A DNA stretch of 64,000 nt from Branchiostoma lanceolatum (Eukaryota; Chordata; Leptocardii; Amphioxiformes; Branchiostomatidae): NCBI RefSeq assembly GCF_035083965.1, contig NC_089738.1:8520734-8584733 (forward strand), given 5' to 3'. Under the pieces are notes generated by a model. That model was not told where the DNA came from and did no database searches. It was given only the letters and a program-made list of their open reading frames with translations. Positions within the stretch are counted from its first letter, which is position 1. Every line of letters starts with the position of its first letter. The position numbers were made by a program, and so were the translations under genes. Positions 46,565-58,439 of the stretch are shown piece after piece.

Positions 46565-48960
46565 TAGATAAACTTGGCTGTCTTTACTGTGTTGGAGCAC
46601 ACAAGTGAAAAATTTTAGCATCACCCACCAAGGTAGATCAGTTTTGTGATGAACTCATTTTCGCTGTGGTCTCTGATAGAAACCAGATTGGCCCCACTCT
46701 GAGTGCATAGTACGCTCGCTTCAGACCAGGGGACGTTTTCTTCACTCATGATGTAGCAGTGGGTCTTATACTTGGTCCAGCCAGCCATACATGGTGCTGT
46801 GATAGAAATAGTAGAATTGGAGACGATGGGATTAGCAAAGAAAGCTAGAATGTTCTATCCATATCTATCATCAGGTGGCTACGCTAGGACCATGTACAGG
46901 TGTAACTCAAAAGTACCGCATTTCATTTGTTCTTACCAGTGTAAATGTCTAAGCAGGTTTTCAAAATAAGCTCTTCTCAATATCAAAGTGGAAGTAATTA
47001 TAAACAAAAGTAGAATCAAATCTAACCTTTGACCAAGGATTTACTAGCTACATAGATGATAACATTAATCCAGTTGTCATTTTGCATATTGCTTACCTGC
47101 GGTCGTTGGCAAGGTCACAGTGGCGATTGGCAAGGTCGACGTCACAGCGGTTCCAGCGGTAGTAGGTGATTCGTCGTTTGGTTTGATAAACCATGGGGTA
47201 CCTGATGTATTCAAGGTCGTCTCAGCCACAGTGGAGACCTGACTCTCTGGACCATGTGCCTCCTACAAATAGAATAGACACATAGCTTTGAATTAAGGCA
47301 GCAGGTACACAATAGACAACTGAAAACTGAAGTCTGATTATTCAACTGTTACCGACTGATAGGTGTCTGTCTCGTGACTCTGTGGATTATGTTGAGCAAT
47401 TTTTCTATGATTGTGATATATATTGTAAAACCCGTATGGTTTGAAGTAGAAAAACCTCATTGTATCAAATATAGAAGTAGATCTTCATACGCCGCACACG
47501 ATATCATTCTGGGTTATAAACTTCACAAACTTAAAAAAATCTCACTATATCAACCCATTGCTACTACTTCGGAAGTCATAATCATCAAATACAAATATGG
47601 AAAATACAAGAGAAACATTGTTATATTGTTTACAAATGAATGTATTCTGAGAATTTGAAAGTACACATAATATTTGTACCATTTGAATGAAATTAAGGCC
47701 ATGGGAAGTTTAAAAACTGTTACAGATTGCACTGAGAGTTCTTTCGAAGGTCAATGAGGTTTAATACATACTTTCCATATAGTTTCGAGACGAGGTGTCA
47801 GTACTGCCAGTAGTACTGCAACTGATGCTATCCCCAGGAGTCCAAAACCCAGTGTAAGCCGGCAGACTTTACTGGATTTAGCCATAGTCCATATTTCTAC
47901 GGCACGTTCTGAAATATATCAAAAAGTTGACGATTCATTTACATACCACATGACTTCAAAGGATGAAATTAACAATAGCTTACATGACGTTACCATTCTT
48001 GCTTTATTAGGTTTAAATTAACAAGCAACTGATTATTCATTATCTATTTATTGATTGATTGATTGATTGATTTATATTAAACTATGGCCCCATCAATCGG
48101 CTTCTAAGGAACCTTTTGTAGAGCTATAATAGAAAATCATTGCTGTACATAAATTTAACATGCAAACTAAAAGTATAGTAGTCATAAGGAAACGGTTTGA
48201 AATATAATGATAGAGATTGGACATAGTAACAACCTACCAGACCGTCAAATCAAACAAAGCAATTACAATCTTAAGACATTTTATAAGACACGTAGAGTAC
48301 ATGTTAACAGCAGCAAGAACAATAATGATAAGTTTTTGCTGAGTCGACTATTATGTCCTTCTTCATTTTCTCTCTGCAAACCTGCAACATGAAATAAGTA
48401 CTCTCTTTTTCATTTGGTACCCTGGAATGTAGACATATTACCACTAGCTACAGCGGCTCCCTAACTGATCCATGCGTATGGTATAGGTGGGGAGTAGCTA
48501 ATGTAAGCTGACACGACTGAATAAATGTTTTTTGAGAGTTTTTAAAACCACATCCTCGCTGCCTAACTCTGTAACTAATAGAGAATGGGGTGGAAAACGG
48601 CTACTTGAGTGTGCTAAATGTTACCGTCACATTCGCGTGTCATTTGAGTTTAACTTTTTATTCAATGTTGTACATTGACCAACCTCTTGCCTTGTGACAA
48701 AAACTGACGTCCTCTGCTTTCTTGTATTCGTACGGATCCTCTGGTTGGTCGCTTGTCTCACTACCGTCGGAGCACGGCTCCACCCTCTCGGGGGGAAACG
48801 CCACTACGTGGTCTTCCACTCGGAGAAATGCACGAAGTGTAGGCCCATCTTTATCAAGCTCCAAATAGGTGTGAGGATCAGAAGTGACCGAAGCATAATC
48901 ATCACCAGAAGCGGCATCATCGGGGACAGTGGGTGTCTCTTCAATGGCGGATGTCTCCAT
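44923..48960 (-). CDS. C-type lectin gene C (type II membrane lectin, EPD/WND)
   Basis: Exons: 48684-48960 (tail, starts METSAIEETPTV), 47772-47908 (membrane segment LGFGLLGIASVAVLLAVL), 47097-47262 (short stalk), 46629-46796, 45782-45948 and 44923-45003 (lectin domain). Phases join, giving 331 residues. The first donor is GTTGGT, weaker than the GTAGGT of its sister. The tail has PHTYLEL. The lectin domain has CMAGW..Y..HCY, WIGL, EPD (GEPDNH) in place of EPN, and WND. EPD still offers Ca2+ ligands but probably changes or weakens sugar choice. The stalk has only two or three heptads, so the head would sit closer to the membrane than in B or E. Closest relative is gene D. Confidence 0.85.
45287..45530 (+). 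repeat. Dispersed repeat R1, copy in intron of lectin C
   Basis: A poly-G start (GCTAGGGGGGGGGGGG) is followed by CTGCTGCAGTATCAAGGTCAC, AATTGACCTTGACCTTCG and TTCTAAAGTTATGCTGA. Confidence 0.65.
46181..46429 (-). other. Unexplained 82-codon frame in intron of lectin C
   Basis: Most of this frame (about 46190-46390) is absent from the matching intron of gene D, so it was inserted. It reads like coding sequence (SPLLCDLVQIPYILGPELDP, then MNGIAFVISDGDVKPATSAG) and reaches CTGCAG followed by GTAAAA. The family is not recognised; it may be a captured exon or transposon fragment. Confidence 0.35.
46531..46562. repeat. (GTCT)n microsatellite
   Basis: Eight GTCT units. A shorter tract lies at the matching place in gene D (about 35075-35100). 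Confidence 0.9.
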
Positions 48961-49333
48961 TTTTCGTTGATCTATGTTCTGGCACTAAATCCGAGTCGGT
49001 TTTTGCCAGTTCTGTTAAAGACAAAAGTCAATTGTTACACATCTAAATACAGATCCATCTATTTAACTTGTAACCCTATAGCTATGGATTGCTTCATGTT
49101 ACAAATGTTGTCTGGACTCATGCAACCCTAAACGTTACTACATATTCACAGGAAATAGAACTTAATCTCATTATATGTATTTACACGGTGTTTTGAGCGT
49201 CACAGCCTACTCTCATAACAACCTTGGCGAATTTCATAGACTAGGGTTCTATGAAGACATCACAAGAAGGATCGCATAGAGATTATGCGTCGTACTTTTG
49301 GAGAAATAAAGGATTACAGACAAACAGAAATAC
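48961..49333 (-). other. 5' flank and probable first intron of lectin C
   Basis: On the minus strand CTTTAACAG followed by AACTGGC near 49012-49022 is a good acceptor, pairing with the 5' exon that ends at 49334. No coding potential. Confidence 0.4.
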
Positions 49334-49405
49334 CTTCAGTCACTTTGCGCTCATGTCGACGTGTGCCCAAGCTGCGACTGTGGTCAGCGCATGCGTTATC
49401 AAGTC
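49334..49405 (-). promoter_or_regulatory. Putative promoter and 5' untranslated exon of lectin C
   Basis: The minus strand has GATAACGCATGCGCTGACC, then a conserved stretch ending AAGTGACTGAAG followed by the donor GTATTTC. It is homologous to the three copies upstream of lectin D. Confidence 0.45.
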
Positions 49406-50029
49406 ACTAGACTAATTTTAAAACTGTTGAACAAATGCAGAACATATGATGCAAAATGTAAGGCCAACCTAATCATACAAGTTAAAAGAAATATACGTAA
49501 CGCTTAGCGCCCACGCAGCAGGTGTTATTTCGTTGACATCATGCTGTCACGGTGATTATTGTTGAACAGAAGATGTGTTCATTTTTTTAGGTATCCTGAT
49601 TTGTATGATTGGCAGCAAAAATGGTGTTCCTGGCATGTTTAGATTTGCCATCATCACGCCGCCATCTTGACCATGTGTCCCCTACAAATAGACACATTTT
49701 TTTAAAAATAAACAAACCTTTGATTATGAAACAGATCTGCCATTTTTCACCATTACAAAGAATAGAGAAGAAGTCGAATTCACTTAGATTATAATTCTTC
49801 TAGTAAGTTGACAACGTGGGTATGTATCTGTAGACTATTTTATTGTTGTGACCTATGCTTAACCCAGTGAGTACATGTCTGCAATAAAGGTGTTCATTCA
49901 ATTTAATGCCACTATTAAATGTCGAGTTGCATATCATGTGATTTGGCGACTATTACGAATGACTCAGGGATATGTTAATGATTAAAAGAAACCTGATGGC
50001 TCACCTTTATTCCATGTATGGTCATGTGG

Positions 50030-50250
50030 GGTCGTGTGGCGTAACGGCAGAGTTTTCCGCCCAGAACCCAAGGGCCCCGGGTTCGAATACCCTGACGCCA
50101 GCGATCTTGTGCCATTGGGAAAGAGCACTTTACACGACTTTCCCCACTCCAGCCAAGTATAAAAAAGGCTACATTCTGTGTGTGGGTCACGACATCAGCA
50201 ATAGCTGCCTGTGCCCCACGTGTATTGCACTGTTACAATTCCAATAAAAT
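50030..50250 (+). mobile_element. tRNA-derived SINE
   Basis: GTGTGGCGTAACGGCAGAG (A box) and GGGTTCGAATACCC (B box) form a tRNA-like head. A body containing GGGAAAGAGCACTTTACACG and an AATAAAAT-rich tail follow. No CCA-compatible acceptor stem closes cleanly, so this is not called a tRNA gene. Confidence 0.65.
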
Positions 50251-52212
50251 CTAGAACAAATAAAATCTTATTCCATGTATGAGATGAGGTGTCAGGATTG
50301 TAGCGGTGATAACTGATCATATCGTCAGGACTTCAAAACCAAGAAGATTTTGATTTGATTGGTATTACTGCTCAAGCCTTCGTGAATATACTGTCGAACA
50401 TCTTAGAAATTGTGACATAACTGCGTATAGTGATAATTCCAACAAATAGGACGCGTAGAACTTTTGTCTGTATATATCATTATTGCTTGTTGCTATTATT
50501 TGCCATCGGCCGAAGTGTAAATACCAATACAAACGTTCCTTCATCTTTGTTGTGTCAATAAAGGTATAAAACATCATCATCATAATTAACCTGCTCATGA
50601 TTTGGAACCACATTCACTCTTAAACATTTGCCATTGCTGATTCATCTTGCCATTCATACACGTGAGTGCACTGCCGTGTGTGATGTTACCAAAGTAAGAG
50701 ACATGATGATACATTTCTGTTGTTGATATTTACTTTTCCTTCGTCCAGGTTAGATCGTCCAGATGCCCACAAACTAGAATGCAATGAAACCATACAAAGC
50801 CAGGCGTGACCTGAAAAGTCTTCTCTGACTCTTATTCATGAAGATTTATTAACAAATAACACAATGCAGCTGAGTCGACACGTCGGTACTTCAACAGTGC
50901 AATCTGGAAAGGACACAAATTCAACTCCATATATGTTGCTTGTCCATTACATTAGCATGTAGCCTGTCTACGACATCTGTTTTTTTCTGGTTATTACATA
51001 TAAACTGCAATTTGTATAACGTGCATAAGATCAATGACGTCACTCAATCGAAAAATCCTTAGTTTTGCTACCTTTACGTGGACTGTTATATGTAATATGT
51101 ATAATGTATGTTAATGTATAATTGATTTTTGGTCTCTGATATATTTGCCATTAACATTGTTTCCACTTCTGTGCAAATAAACATTATATGTATAACAAGC
51201 AGCCATCAGTAAGCCAAAATAGATAAGATGCTATCATCTTGTAAGTAAATATTTTCTAAATGTGGTTTCATTCAATTTCAATCTGATTCCACTGGAATCT
51301 GTCTGCTACATACAATGAATTCACAGTTTAGCCATACTTGAATGATAATGATAATGGTTCTCTATTGCCGAACAGGCACTCTTAGTCCTGACTACAGAAC
51401 AGCAGAATACTTCTTCTACCTTATAAGTAACATAATCATTATTTTCCAATGCAAAACATTCATAGTTTGTCCTGTAATATACAGAGGAAGTGGAACCAAA
51501 GTTTCGTGGGCAACTTTGGTAAAGAAAACATGATAAGCATCAATATTTCAGTTTCTCAATTTTCCCTTTGGTGCTGAGGCAATACAAAATAGAATTGATA
51601 TCATCGGAAGATAACATAATGATCTAAGAAGCTGTTGTCTTGAGTTCAAGTATTGATCGTGACCTTTGTTTCCTTTAGGGATACATATATTTACTTCAAG
51701 ATTCAACAATGTGGCTTCCATTATGCAATAAGAAAACGTATTGATATCATCAAAAGATGATCTACAAAAATGATCTAATAAAATAATGAATACGGTCCTC
51801 TAATATTTAGAATTTAATTGTGTTCTTTGTTTTCTATAGGTATGTATTCTTGATATAAGATATGATGATTAGTAACTTCCATTAACTTTAATACAATCAT
51901 CTCATTCTTTCTTGTTGCTTTTCTGAACAAACCTGGATCCCCTAGTCCTGCTACGCACGGCAATTGCCGGGTTGTACATTCTTGGTCTGTATGCTAGCCC
52001 AAACAATTGCTGGGTTGGGAATATTTCTACAATGCGCTAGTTGCACCCGCGCGGTTGTTGTACAGCGTGGTAACTAAAATTGAGCAATATCAAACGAGTA
52101 CCCTTTCTTTCAAATTTTTCTGCGCACATCCGCAGTGGGGGTTTATTTTTGCTCAGGAACTCCAGCAGGACAAGGGTTAACTTAAGCGTTTGAATCAGGA
52201 TTAGATTTTTTG
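50251..52212. other. Region between lectins C and B with no gene recognised
   Basis: A partial copy of the upstream tandem-duplication sequence is near 50750-50960. The rest is A/T-rich with no supported exon. Confidence 0.4.
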
Positions 52213-53830
52213 TTATATCGGCTTCTTGCAAATGTAGGGACGACCCCAGTCACACCGAGCGTCGTTCCACTCTCCTCTCTCATTCATAGGGCCCCAAAAC
52301 CCAAACAAGTAAGGTCTGCCGGTCTGTGGAAAACATCACATATTTATCACCGATTATACATGTACAGTCGTCAGCACATTAATCAACAGTTATAACTGAG
52401 GACTTCCGATTTCCAATGCTCGGACAGGTGTGCCGACAACAGCATACATGTACATTTAAAAAATAGCATTTGACAAAAGTAGTAAATTTAACCACTTTGA
52501 ATAAGCATGAAAGTTCGTCCGTGTTGGCAAATGACATAATTACACTTTCACAATAAGCACTAGATTATCTACAATGCCTTTAAGTACCAGTGTTATAAAC
52601 CAAGGAATGATGTGTTCAAAAATTCGTATTTCCCGAGAACCATAGTAGAATGGAACTCGTTGTCATCAGATGCTGTAGGAACACCTTCACTAAATAGCTT
52701 CAAAGAACGATTGCAGTCAGATGTGCAAAAGTTAGGGGTGACAGGCCGTACAGTGTAATATAACTGTTACTACCGCGCCGCGTGCCTGCGAAGCTGGTGT
52801 GTTACGCCGAAGGGCGGTTATACCTGCTATACAGATACAGATACAAAGTGGTCTTTTGTATAAGGGCAAAATCAATAATACGCACCTCGGCGTACATGGA
52901 ACCGCAATTTTCTCCCGCCAGCTGACTGGCAATATGGTCGTTGTTCGGTTCATCTGGAGCCCAGTTCGTGTAGATAACACGTGACCCATCCGTCCACCAT
53001 TTTCCATCTCTGTGTACGTCGTAGAGTCCAATCCAGACGATACCCACTGGGGCTGAAAAAAAATGAAGAAGAAAAAAAGACAAGAACTATTTATAACAGA
53101 CTCACAGTAAAAGTTCTCACCAGCTTCCTCTACTACACGTTGTGATAAACCCAAATAAACCAAAAAGAGTTCTGGGAACTCATATCTCAACGACATATTC
53201 TGATTATGCAAATGACTTCTACATTTACATAAGCTATGCTTGATCACTCACACCTTTAACTAACTTACACAGGTTACAATGTTGACAGTCCAATCTTTTT
53301 TGATACTTAAAATAATAATGGCCCTTTTGAATTAAATATGAAAATCTAGAATCTATTAGCTTTATTGGTATCTGTTCATGTTTCACCTGCCATAAAGTAC
53401 AAATGTTGCATGTATTTGAGTCCTGTAATGGAAAACAGTGCATAACATTGATTATGCAAATTAAGTCCCAATTTGCATCATTTGCCCTTCATTTTGTACA
53501 TCTCGGTCTAAGTTACCTCCATACCAAATGTCATGGAAATCAGTTCTTTTCACTAATTCTACTTGCTAGATTTTGACAAAAATGCCCCTGTAGTTGCAGA
53601 GCAATCTGCTATAGGGATCAAGCATACACCATCTCATCCTTACATCTTTCCTACTATCTGCCACCATAAAATCAAGACCATTGCACGGCCAGGTCAAAAT
53701 ATAGAAAAAAAGACGAAAGTTCTGCTGCGGTACCAAGGCCACATACAAGGGGGCTCAAAATCGACCTTGCCCTTTATCTCCCCAACACCTACCCACATGC
53801 CAAATATCATCATAATCCATTTAGAGGTTC

Positions 53831-53882
<52 letters not shown>

Positions 53883-56567
53883 CACACGGTAATTCCGGGG
53901 TTCGAGTATCAGTCTGTTCGTTTGAATGTCTGTTTATGTGTCTGTATTTGAGTCTGTATTTCTGTCTCTTTGTCTGTCTGTGTGTCTATCTGTCCGTCTG
54001 TATAGTGATTAGTGTCACCGTAATTTATGGATCACAAATATTCTTTATCAACAAACATTGGGGAGAATCCGGTTCTGTTGGTTAAAACACTACTAGAAAC
54101 GAAGCTCGGACAGAAAGACACTTTGATGACGAATGAAGTCTAAATTGCACACCTGTAGGGATGAGCCCTCTGATGAACGTATTTTCGCTTTGGTCTTTGA
54201 TAGAAACAAGATGAGCTCCCATCTCCATGCAGTTGTTGGTCGCGTCAGTCCAGCTAACCTTTGATCCCATGAAGATGTAGCAGTGGTTCTTGTATCCCCT
54301 CCATCCAGTATGACATTGGGCTGTGATAGATATAGCATAGTCGCATTTTCAAAATAAGTGGAAGGAAAGCAGAATCACATCTAACTTTTGACTAAGTATG
54401 TACATGACAACATTAATCCTAAAGATGAATAAATAAATAAATAAAATGTGGCACATTGCTTACCTGCGGTGATTGGCAAGGTCACAGTGGTGGTTGGCAA
54501 GGTCACAGCGGTGGTTGGCAAGGCCACAGCGGTGGTTGGCAAGGTCACAGCGGTGGTTGGCAAGGTTACAGCGGTGGTTGGCAAGGTCACAGCTGTAGTT
54601 GGCAAGGTCACAGCGGTGGTTGGCAAGGCCACAGCGGTGGTTGGCAAGGCCACAGCGGTGGTTGGCAAGGCCACAGTGGTGGTTGGCAAGGTCACAGCGG
54701 TGGTTATGTTTACAGCGGTGGTAGGTAAGGTCACAGCGGTAGTTGACAAGGTCACCGCGGTCGTTTGCATGGTCACCGTGGTGGTTGGCAAGGTCTCAGT
54801 GGTAGCAACTGTTGCCTGTAGCCCAGATAGGGTAGGATGAGACGCAACTATAAGAGATAATGTATCTCATAATGTCAGCAATGTCTCTTTCCTCGTAGAG
54901 GTCTCTATTTAATCTCATTGTTAAATTACCAGTCTTAAAGTCATTCTATAGCAACAGCTTCTTTCCACGGACTGCCAAACTATGGGGCTCTAGATCTCTC
55001 GATGACAACTGTTTCCTTCCCGTACACATTGTCTATTGCTATCTCCCAGAATAAAATCATCTTCCTCTTCCATCAACTTAGTTCAATACATAGAAGTGGT
55101 CAATTATGACCTTACATTATAAAAAATGTTTTAAAAAAACAACCAAAAGTACACTTGATGGCCTACCTTTCCCCCAGTTATGAGACGAGGTACCAGGATT
55201 GCAGCGGTGACAACTGATGCCATCACCAGGAGTCCACAACCAAGTGCCAGCCAGCAAATCTTATTAGATTTCACCCTTTTGCACATGTTTATGACACGTT
55301 CTGAAACATATCAAAGGGGGAAAAAGTATTAGATATTCACAATATCATGAGGAGGATAACTTTTTCCATCATGCATATACTTTTCATGCCCTTCTAATGC
55401 TTCACAGTCAAAAGCATTTTTCATGCCCTTCTAATGCTTCACAGTCAAAAGCAACGATGCATTCACATTCCTATCGTTGTGTAAAGATAACCTAACCTGA
55501 ATTGACTAAAAACACATTCAAACTTTGTGTGAAGCCAAATTGACACCTTTTCGTATTATATTCATCAACAAGGAGTATTATTCAATTCATCACCATCATC
55601 ATCTGTCTTCTGAACAGCAATTAGCATAATCGAAATCGTTTGCGCTAAGTCTACACCCTTCTTCTGTCATTGAATATTGTACCATCAAAAATGACATTTT
55701 TCAATGTAACACAATTATTACTGTCAATGACGTCCGTCACCATGCGTCAACATGGCAACCAGCAGTTTGGAAACTAGCGAAAAATGTACTTTTGAGAAGC
55801 AAACAGTGATCATTATTCGTGATTTCATGTAATTACATCATGCTACGATATTTGCTTTTACTGCTTTTACAAATAACATTTTTCATGAGCCGCTGGGCTG
55901 GGTTCCGAACTGGTCGACATGTTCTCTGTGACGTCATCTATAGACATAATTGGATTACTTTTCAACAAAAACTAGTCTGAACAATGATTTTTTATGTGTG
56001 ATTTGTGATAACAGGAGAAGGATGTATATTGAGTGCATACACGTAGACGTATGTTCATTGAATGATACTATCATTGTTGTTGAATATAATACAATATTGT
56101 ACCTTGGTTTCATAAAATCTTTCATTACCTTTTGATAGAGCTGTCCTAGACCTAATAATATTTATTGTCTTCGAGTCTTCTGAGCGTAACTGGTGTTTAA
56201 ATATTTATGCAAGGTTGTATCTGGACCTACCTTTGTAGCCAATGCGTACTTCCTCAGGTTTCTCGTAGTCGTCAACATCTTCTTGTTTGTCGTATGTATC
56301 ATCGGAGGAGCACGACTCCTTGTTCTCCGGAAACGCCAATATGTGGCCGTCCACACGGCGGTATGTGCAAAATGTAGGCCCTTCTTCACCAAGATTTATA
56401 TACGTATGGTGATTAGAATTGGCCGAAGCATCAGAACTGGCCGAACCAGCAGCTTTGTGGTCACCAGAAGCGGCACCATCGGGGACATTACCCGTCTCTT
56501 CACTTGTGGATTTCTCCATTTTTCCTCTGTCTTTTCCTGGCGATACCTCCGGGTTACTTTCCGCCAT
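52213..56567 (-). CDS. C-type lectin gene B (type II membrane lectin, EPN/WND, long stalk)
   Basis: Exons: 56231-56567 (tail, starts MAESNPEVSPGKD), 55167-55300 (membrane segment LALGCGLLVMASVVTAAILVP), 54464-54815 (stalk), 54153-54320, 52886-53052 and 52213-52323 (lectin domain). Phases join, giving 422 residues. The stalk holds about 15 heptads of AVTLPTT/AVALPTT and should be heavily O-glycosylated, mucin-like and extended. The lectin domain has CHTGW..Y..HCY, WIGL, EPN (DEPNND) and WND (EWNDARC), ending ICKKPI. EPN plus WND predicts Ca2+-dependent mannose/GlcNAc-type binding. The tail carries HTYINL and CTYRRV, two Tyr-based motifs that could serve endocytosis or phosphotyrosine signalling. 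This is the best-preserved gene of the cluster. Confidence 0.9.
53590..53900 (+). repeat. Dispersed repeat R1 with (AC)n, copy in intron of lectin B
   Basis: ATCAAGACCATTGCACGGCC, CTGCTGCGGTACCAAGGCCAC and ATCGACCTTGCCC are followed by ~55 bp of AC repeats at 53833-53888. Confidence 0.7.
54464..54795 (-). repeat. 21-bp minisatellite coding for the stalk of lectin B
   Basis: About 15 nearly identical units (coding strand GTGACCTTGCCAACCACCGCT) with very little divergence, so recent expansion or homogenisation is likely. Confidence 0.9.
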
Positions 56568-56658
56568 TTCTGCTTCTCTCTAAGATTAAGAAAAGACAAG
56601 TGTTGTACTCCTTGAAAACAATCTTTTAAAACCGGATAACCACACATATCTTATAAAG

Positions 56659-56713
56659 TAGTATAATCGTATGTCTGAAAGGGCCCCTGTACTGAGCGCT
56701 ATGGTGGCCTCTT
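56659..56713 (-). promoter_or_regulatory. Conserved upstream block of lectin B
   Basis: ATAATCGTATGTCTGAAAGG, GCCC and GAGCGCTATGGTGG occur in the same order about 95-145 bp upstream of the ATG, as they do upstream of gene A (63797-63842). Confidence 0.45.
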
Positions 56714-57729
56714 GCGATTACTTTCTCTTGCAGTTGATGCAGTGTGATGCAGTTAGAATAGGTATTATGATTACAATATTAAGAAACTACATTTTCACAT
56801 CAAAATACTGATGGATGTATCTAGAATATTCCCTGTCTTGCATAATTTTAGAACCCGTAAAATCTATACATTTAAATGTGCATAGTAACCATTCTTATTG
56901 TGTATTGCGTATATATATAGTTCAGTTACCAGGGATAGGCTTTTATAATTGCCTCGGCTATTCATACAGCCTAATACAATAAATCAAAAGCGAAGTCTGG
57001 GACTATAAAAATGTTGATTTGAGCGACATTTGATAGCCAGGCAACAAGGATAGAGGAAGTATAGAAAACACTGCTTCAACTATAGGTAGAAGTAACGCCG
57101 CAAAATACCTTTATTTGCTTCAATCTGTGGACAGCCAAGATATGAAGTCCCACTCGTATCAGAGTTTCAAAATGGCCTTCTTGTTGATGTTTTTAATGTT
57201 ATGTAGCACGAATCACGTACCAGACGTTGCGTCACATTGAAAAAGCAGACTAATTTCAAAGATCAAATAAATACATCTAAAACCAACTTCGATTTTGCGT
57301 AAACAACCAGCACTATCGTTATTTTGTTTGAGTTTTCTATCGATTTCATCATGGCCATACTTCAACGTTGCGTGCTTGTTTTCAAGATTAAGATTGGGCG
57401 GAGAAATATGAATTTATGTGGAAGCATTCATCGAATCATAGTCATACATGTACGTTATGACAACGTAGATGAACCGTTATCTCGCAGGTGAACCATCCGT
57501 TAGTGGTAACCCCGTAAAGATTTCTGTTCGCAAACACCCCCAATCATACGTCAGTTGAACATGCATATTCCTTCGTGTACCGTTTTGAACTATACACTGC
57601 TACTTAACGGTCACGGATTGATCAGGCATCACGTGTTTACCGACTGTTGGTAGACTCGTTGGCATAAAATAACATAAGAATATTTATATTTAAAACAATT
57701 TGCTTTTATTCACATGTTCTAACATCCAC
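56714..57729. other. Intergenic stretch with no gene recognised
   Basis: No exon, RNA or repeat was recognised by eye. Confidence 0.4.
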
Positions 57730-57937
57730 CAACATAATTCCACTAGGGTACATAATTCCGTCACCCTAAAAAGGTACATCCAAATAGATCTCCAACTCAA
57801 TGTTCCCCAGTATAATGCAGTCCTGTATATCTAAACTGTGCATACATGAGGGGATTGGATGGCTGCTGCACTAGAAATCTCCCAAACACACTGTTTTCCA
57901 AAATGGCGGAATTATGTAACCCGGCAGATTGATGTTA
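57730..57937. mobile_element. Short inverted-repeat element (TAACATAATTCC family, copy 3)
   Basis: It begins CAACATAATTCCACTAGGGT and ends CCCGGCAGATTGATGTTA, matching 5231-5433 and 14821-15012. Confidence 0.6.
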
Positions 57938-58082
57938 TGGAGATTTTTACTTTCTGGGGAGGGACCGGCAAATCTGACCTGCGCAGACGGTGCATTATGC
58001 ATCTCTGGTGTATTCCCTTGCAACAGCCCTCGCAATTTTGCTGCGCGGCTGCCTCTTTGGTCTCAGAAGCATCACTCTCCTC

Positions 58083-58313
58083 TTAATACGCAATAACTAC
58101 TTTCTTCGGGCGTATTAGGAGGTTGTCTCTCCGGTCAGTGTCCTGCAGCAGCTCATACTGGTCTTCCGTGACCCTGCGGTAGACAGGTATCTCTGGTTCG
58201 GCGTGCCGAGTCTTGATACCCTTGTTGTGTGGTATGTTGCCTTTCTTGAAGACTGTTGGCCTCGCCTTGCTAGCTTTCTTCCTTCCTATAGCCGGTGCGT
58301 GATTAACTTGGCA
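58083..58313 (-). pseudogene. Coding fragment of unknown origin, possibly transposon-derived
   Basis: A basic open frame reads CQVNHAPAIGRKKASKARPT, VFKKGNIPHNKGIKTRHAEP, EIPVYRRVTEDQYELLQDTD, RRDNLLIRPKKVVIAY and then TAA. An acceptor-like TTCAG precedes it. The FKKGNIPHNKG string resembles N-termini of some invertebrate transposon proteins, recalled rather than searched. No neighbouring exon was found. Confidence 0.4.
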
Positions 58314-58439
58314 GCTGAATTTTTGGTGTCATTTACCGCAAATATCTACTCATTTTGCAGCTGCTTTGTACGATCTATTGTCATTTTTTTTCAAATGGAC
58401 CGAAATTTATGCGTGTGTGGGTGTCATCCATATAATTGA

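Noticed and set aside
50033..50100. tRNA gene
   Set aside because: A and B boxes are present but the acceptor stem does not close and a SINE body follows; the same head recurs at 38803.
54448..54840. Plus-strand frames VVGKVTAVV... and GHSGGWQ...
   Set aside because: Same reason: reverse strand of the stalk repeat of lectin B.
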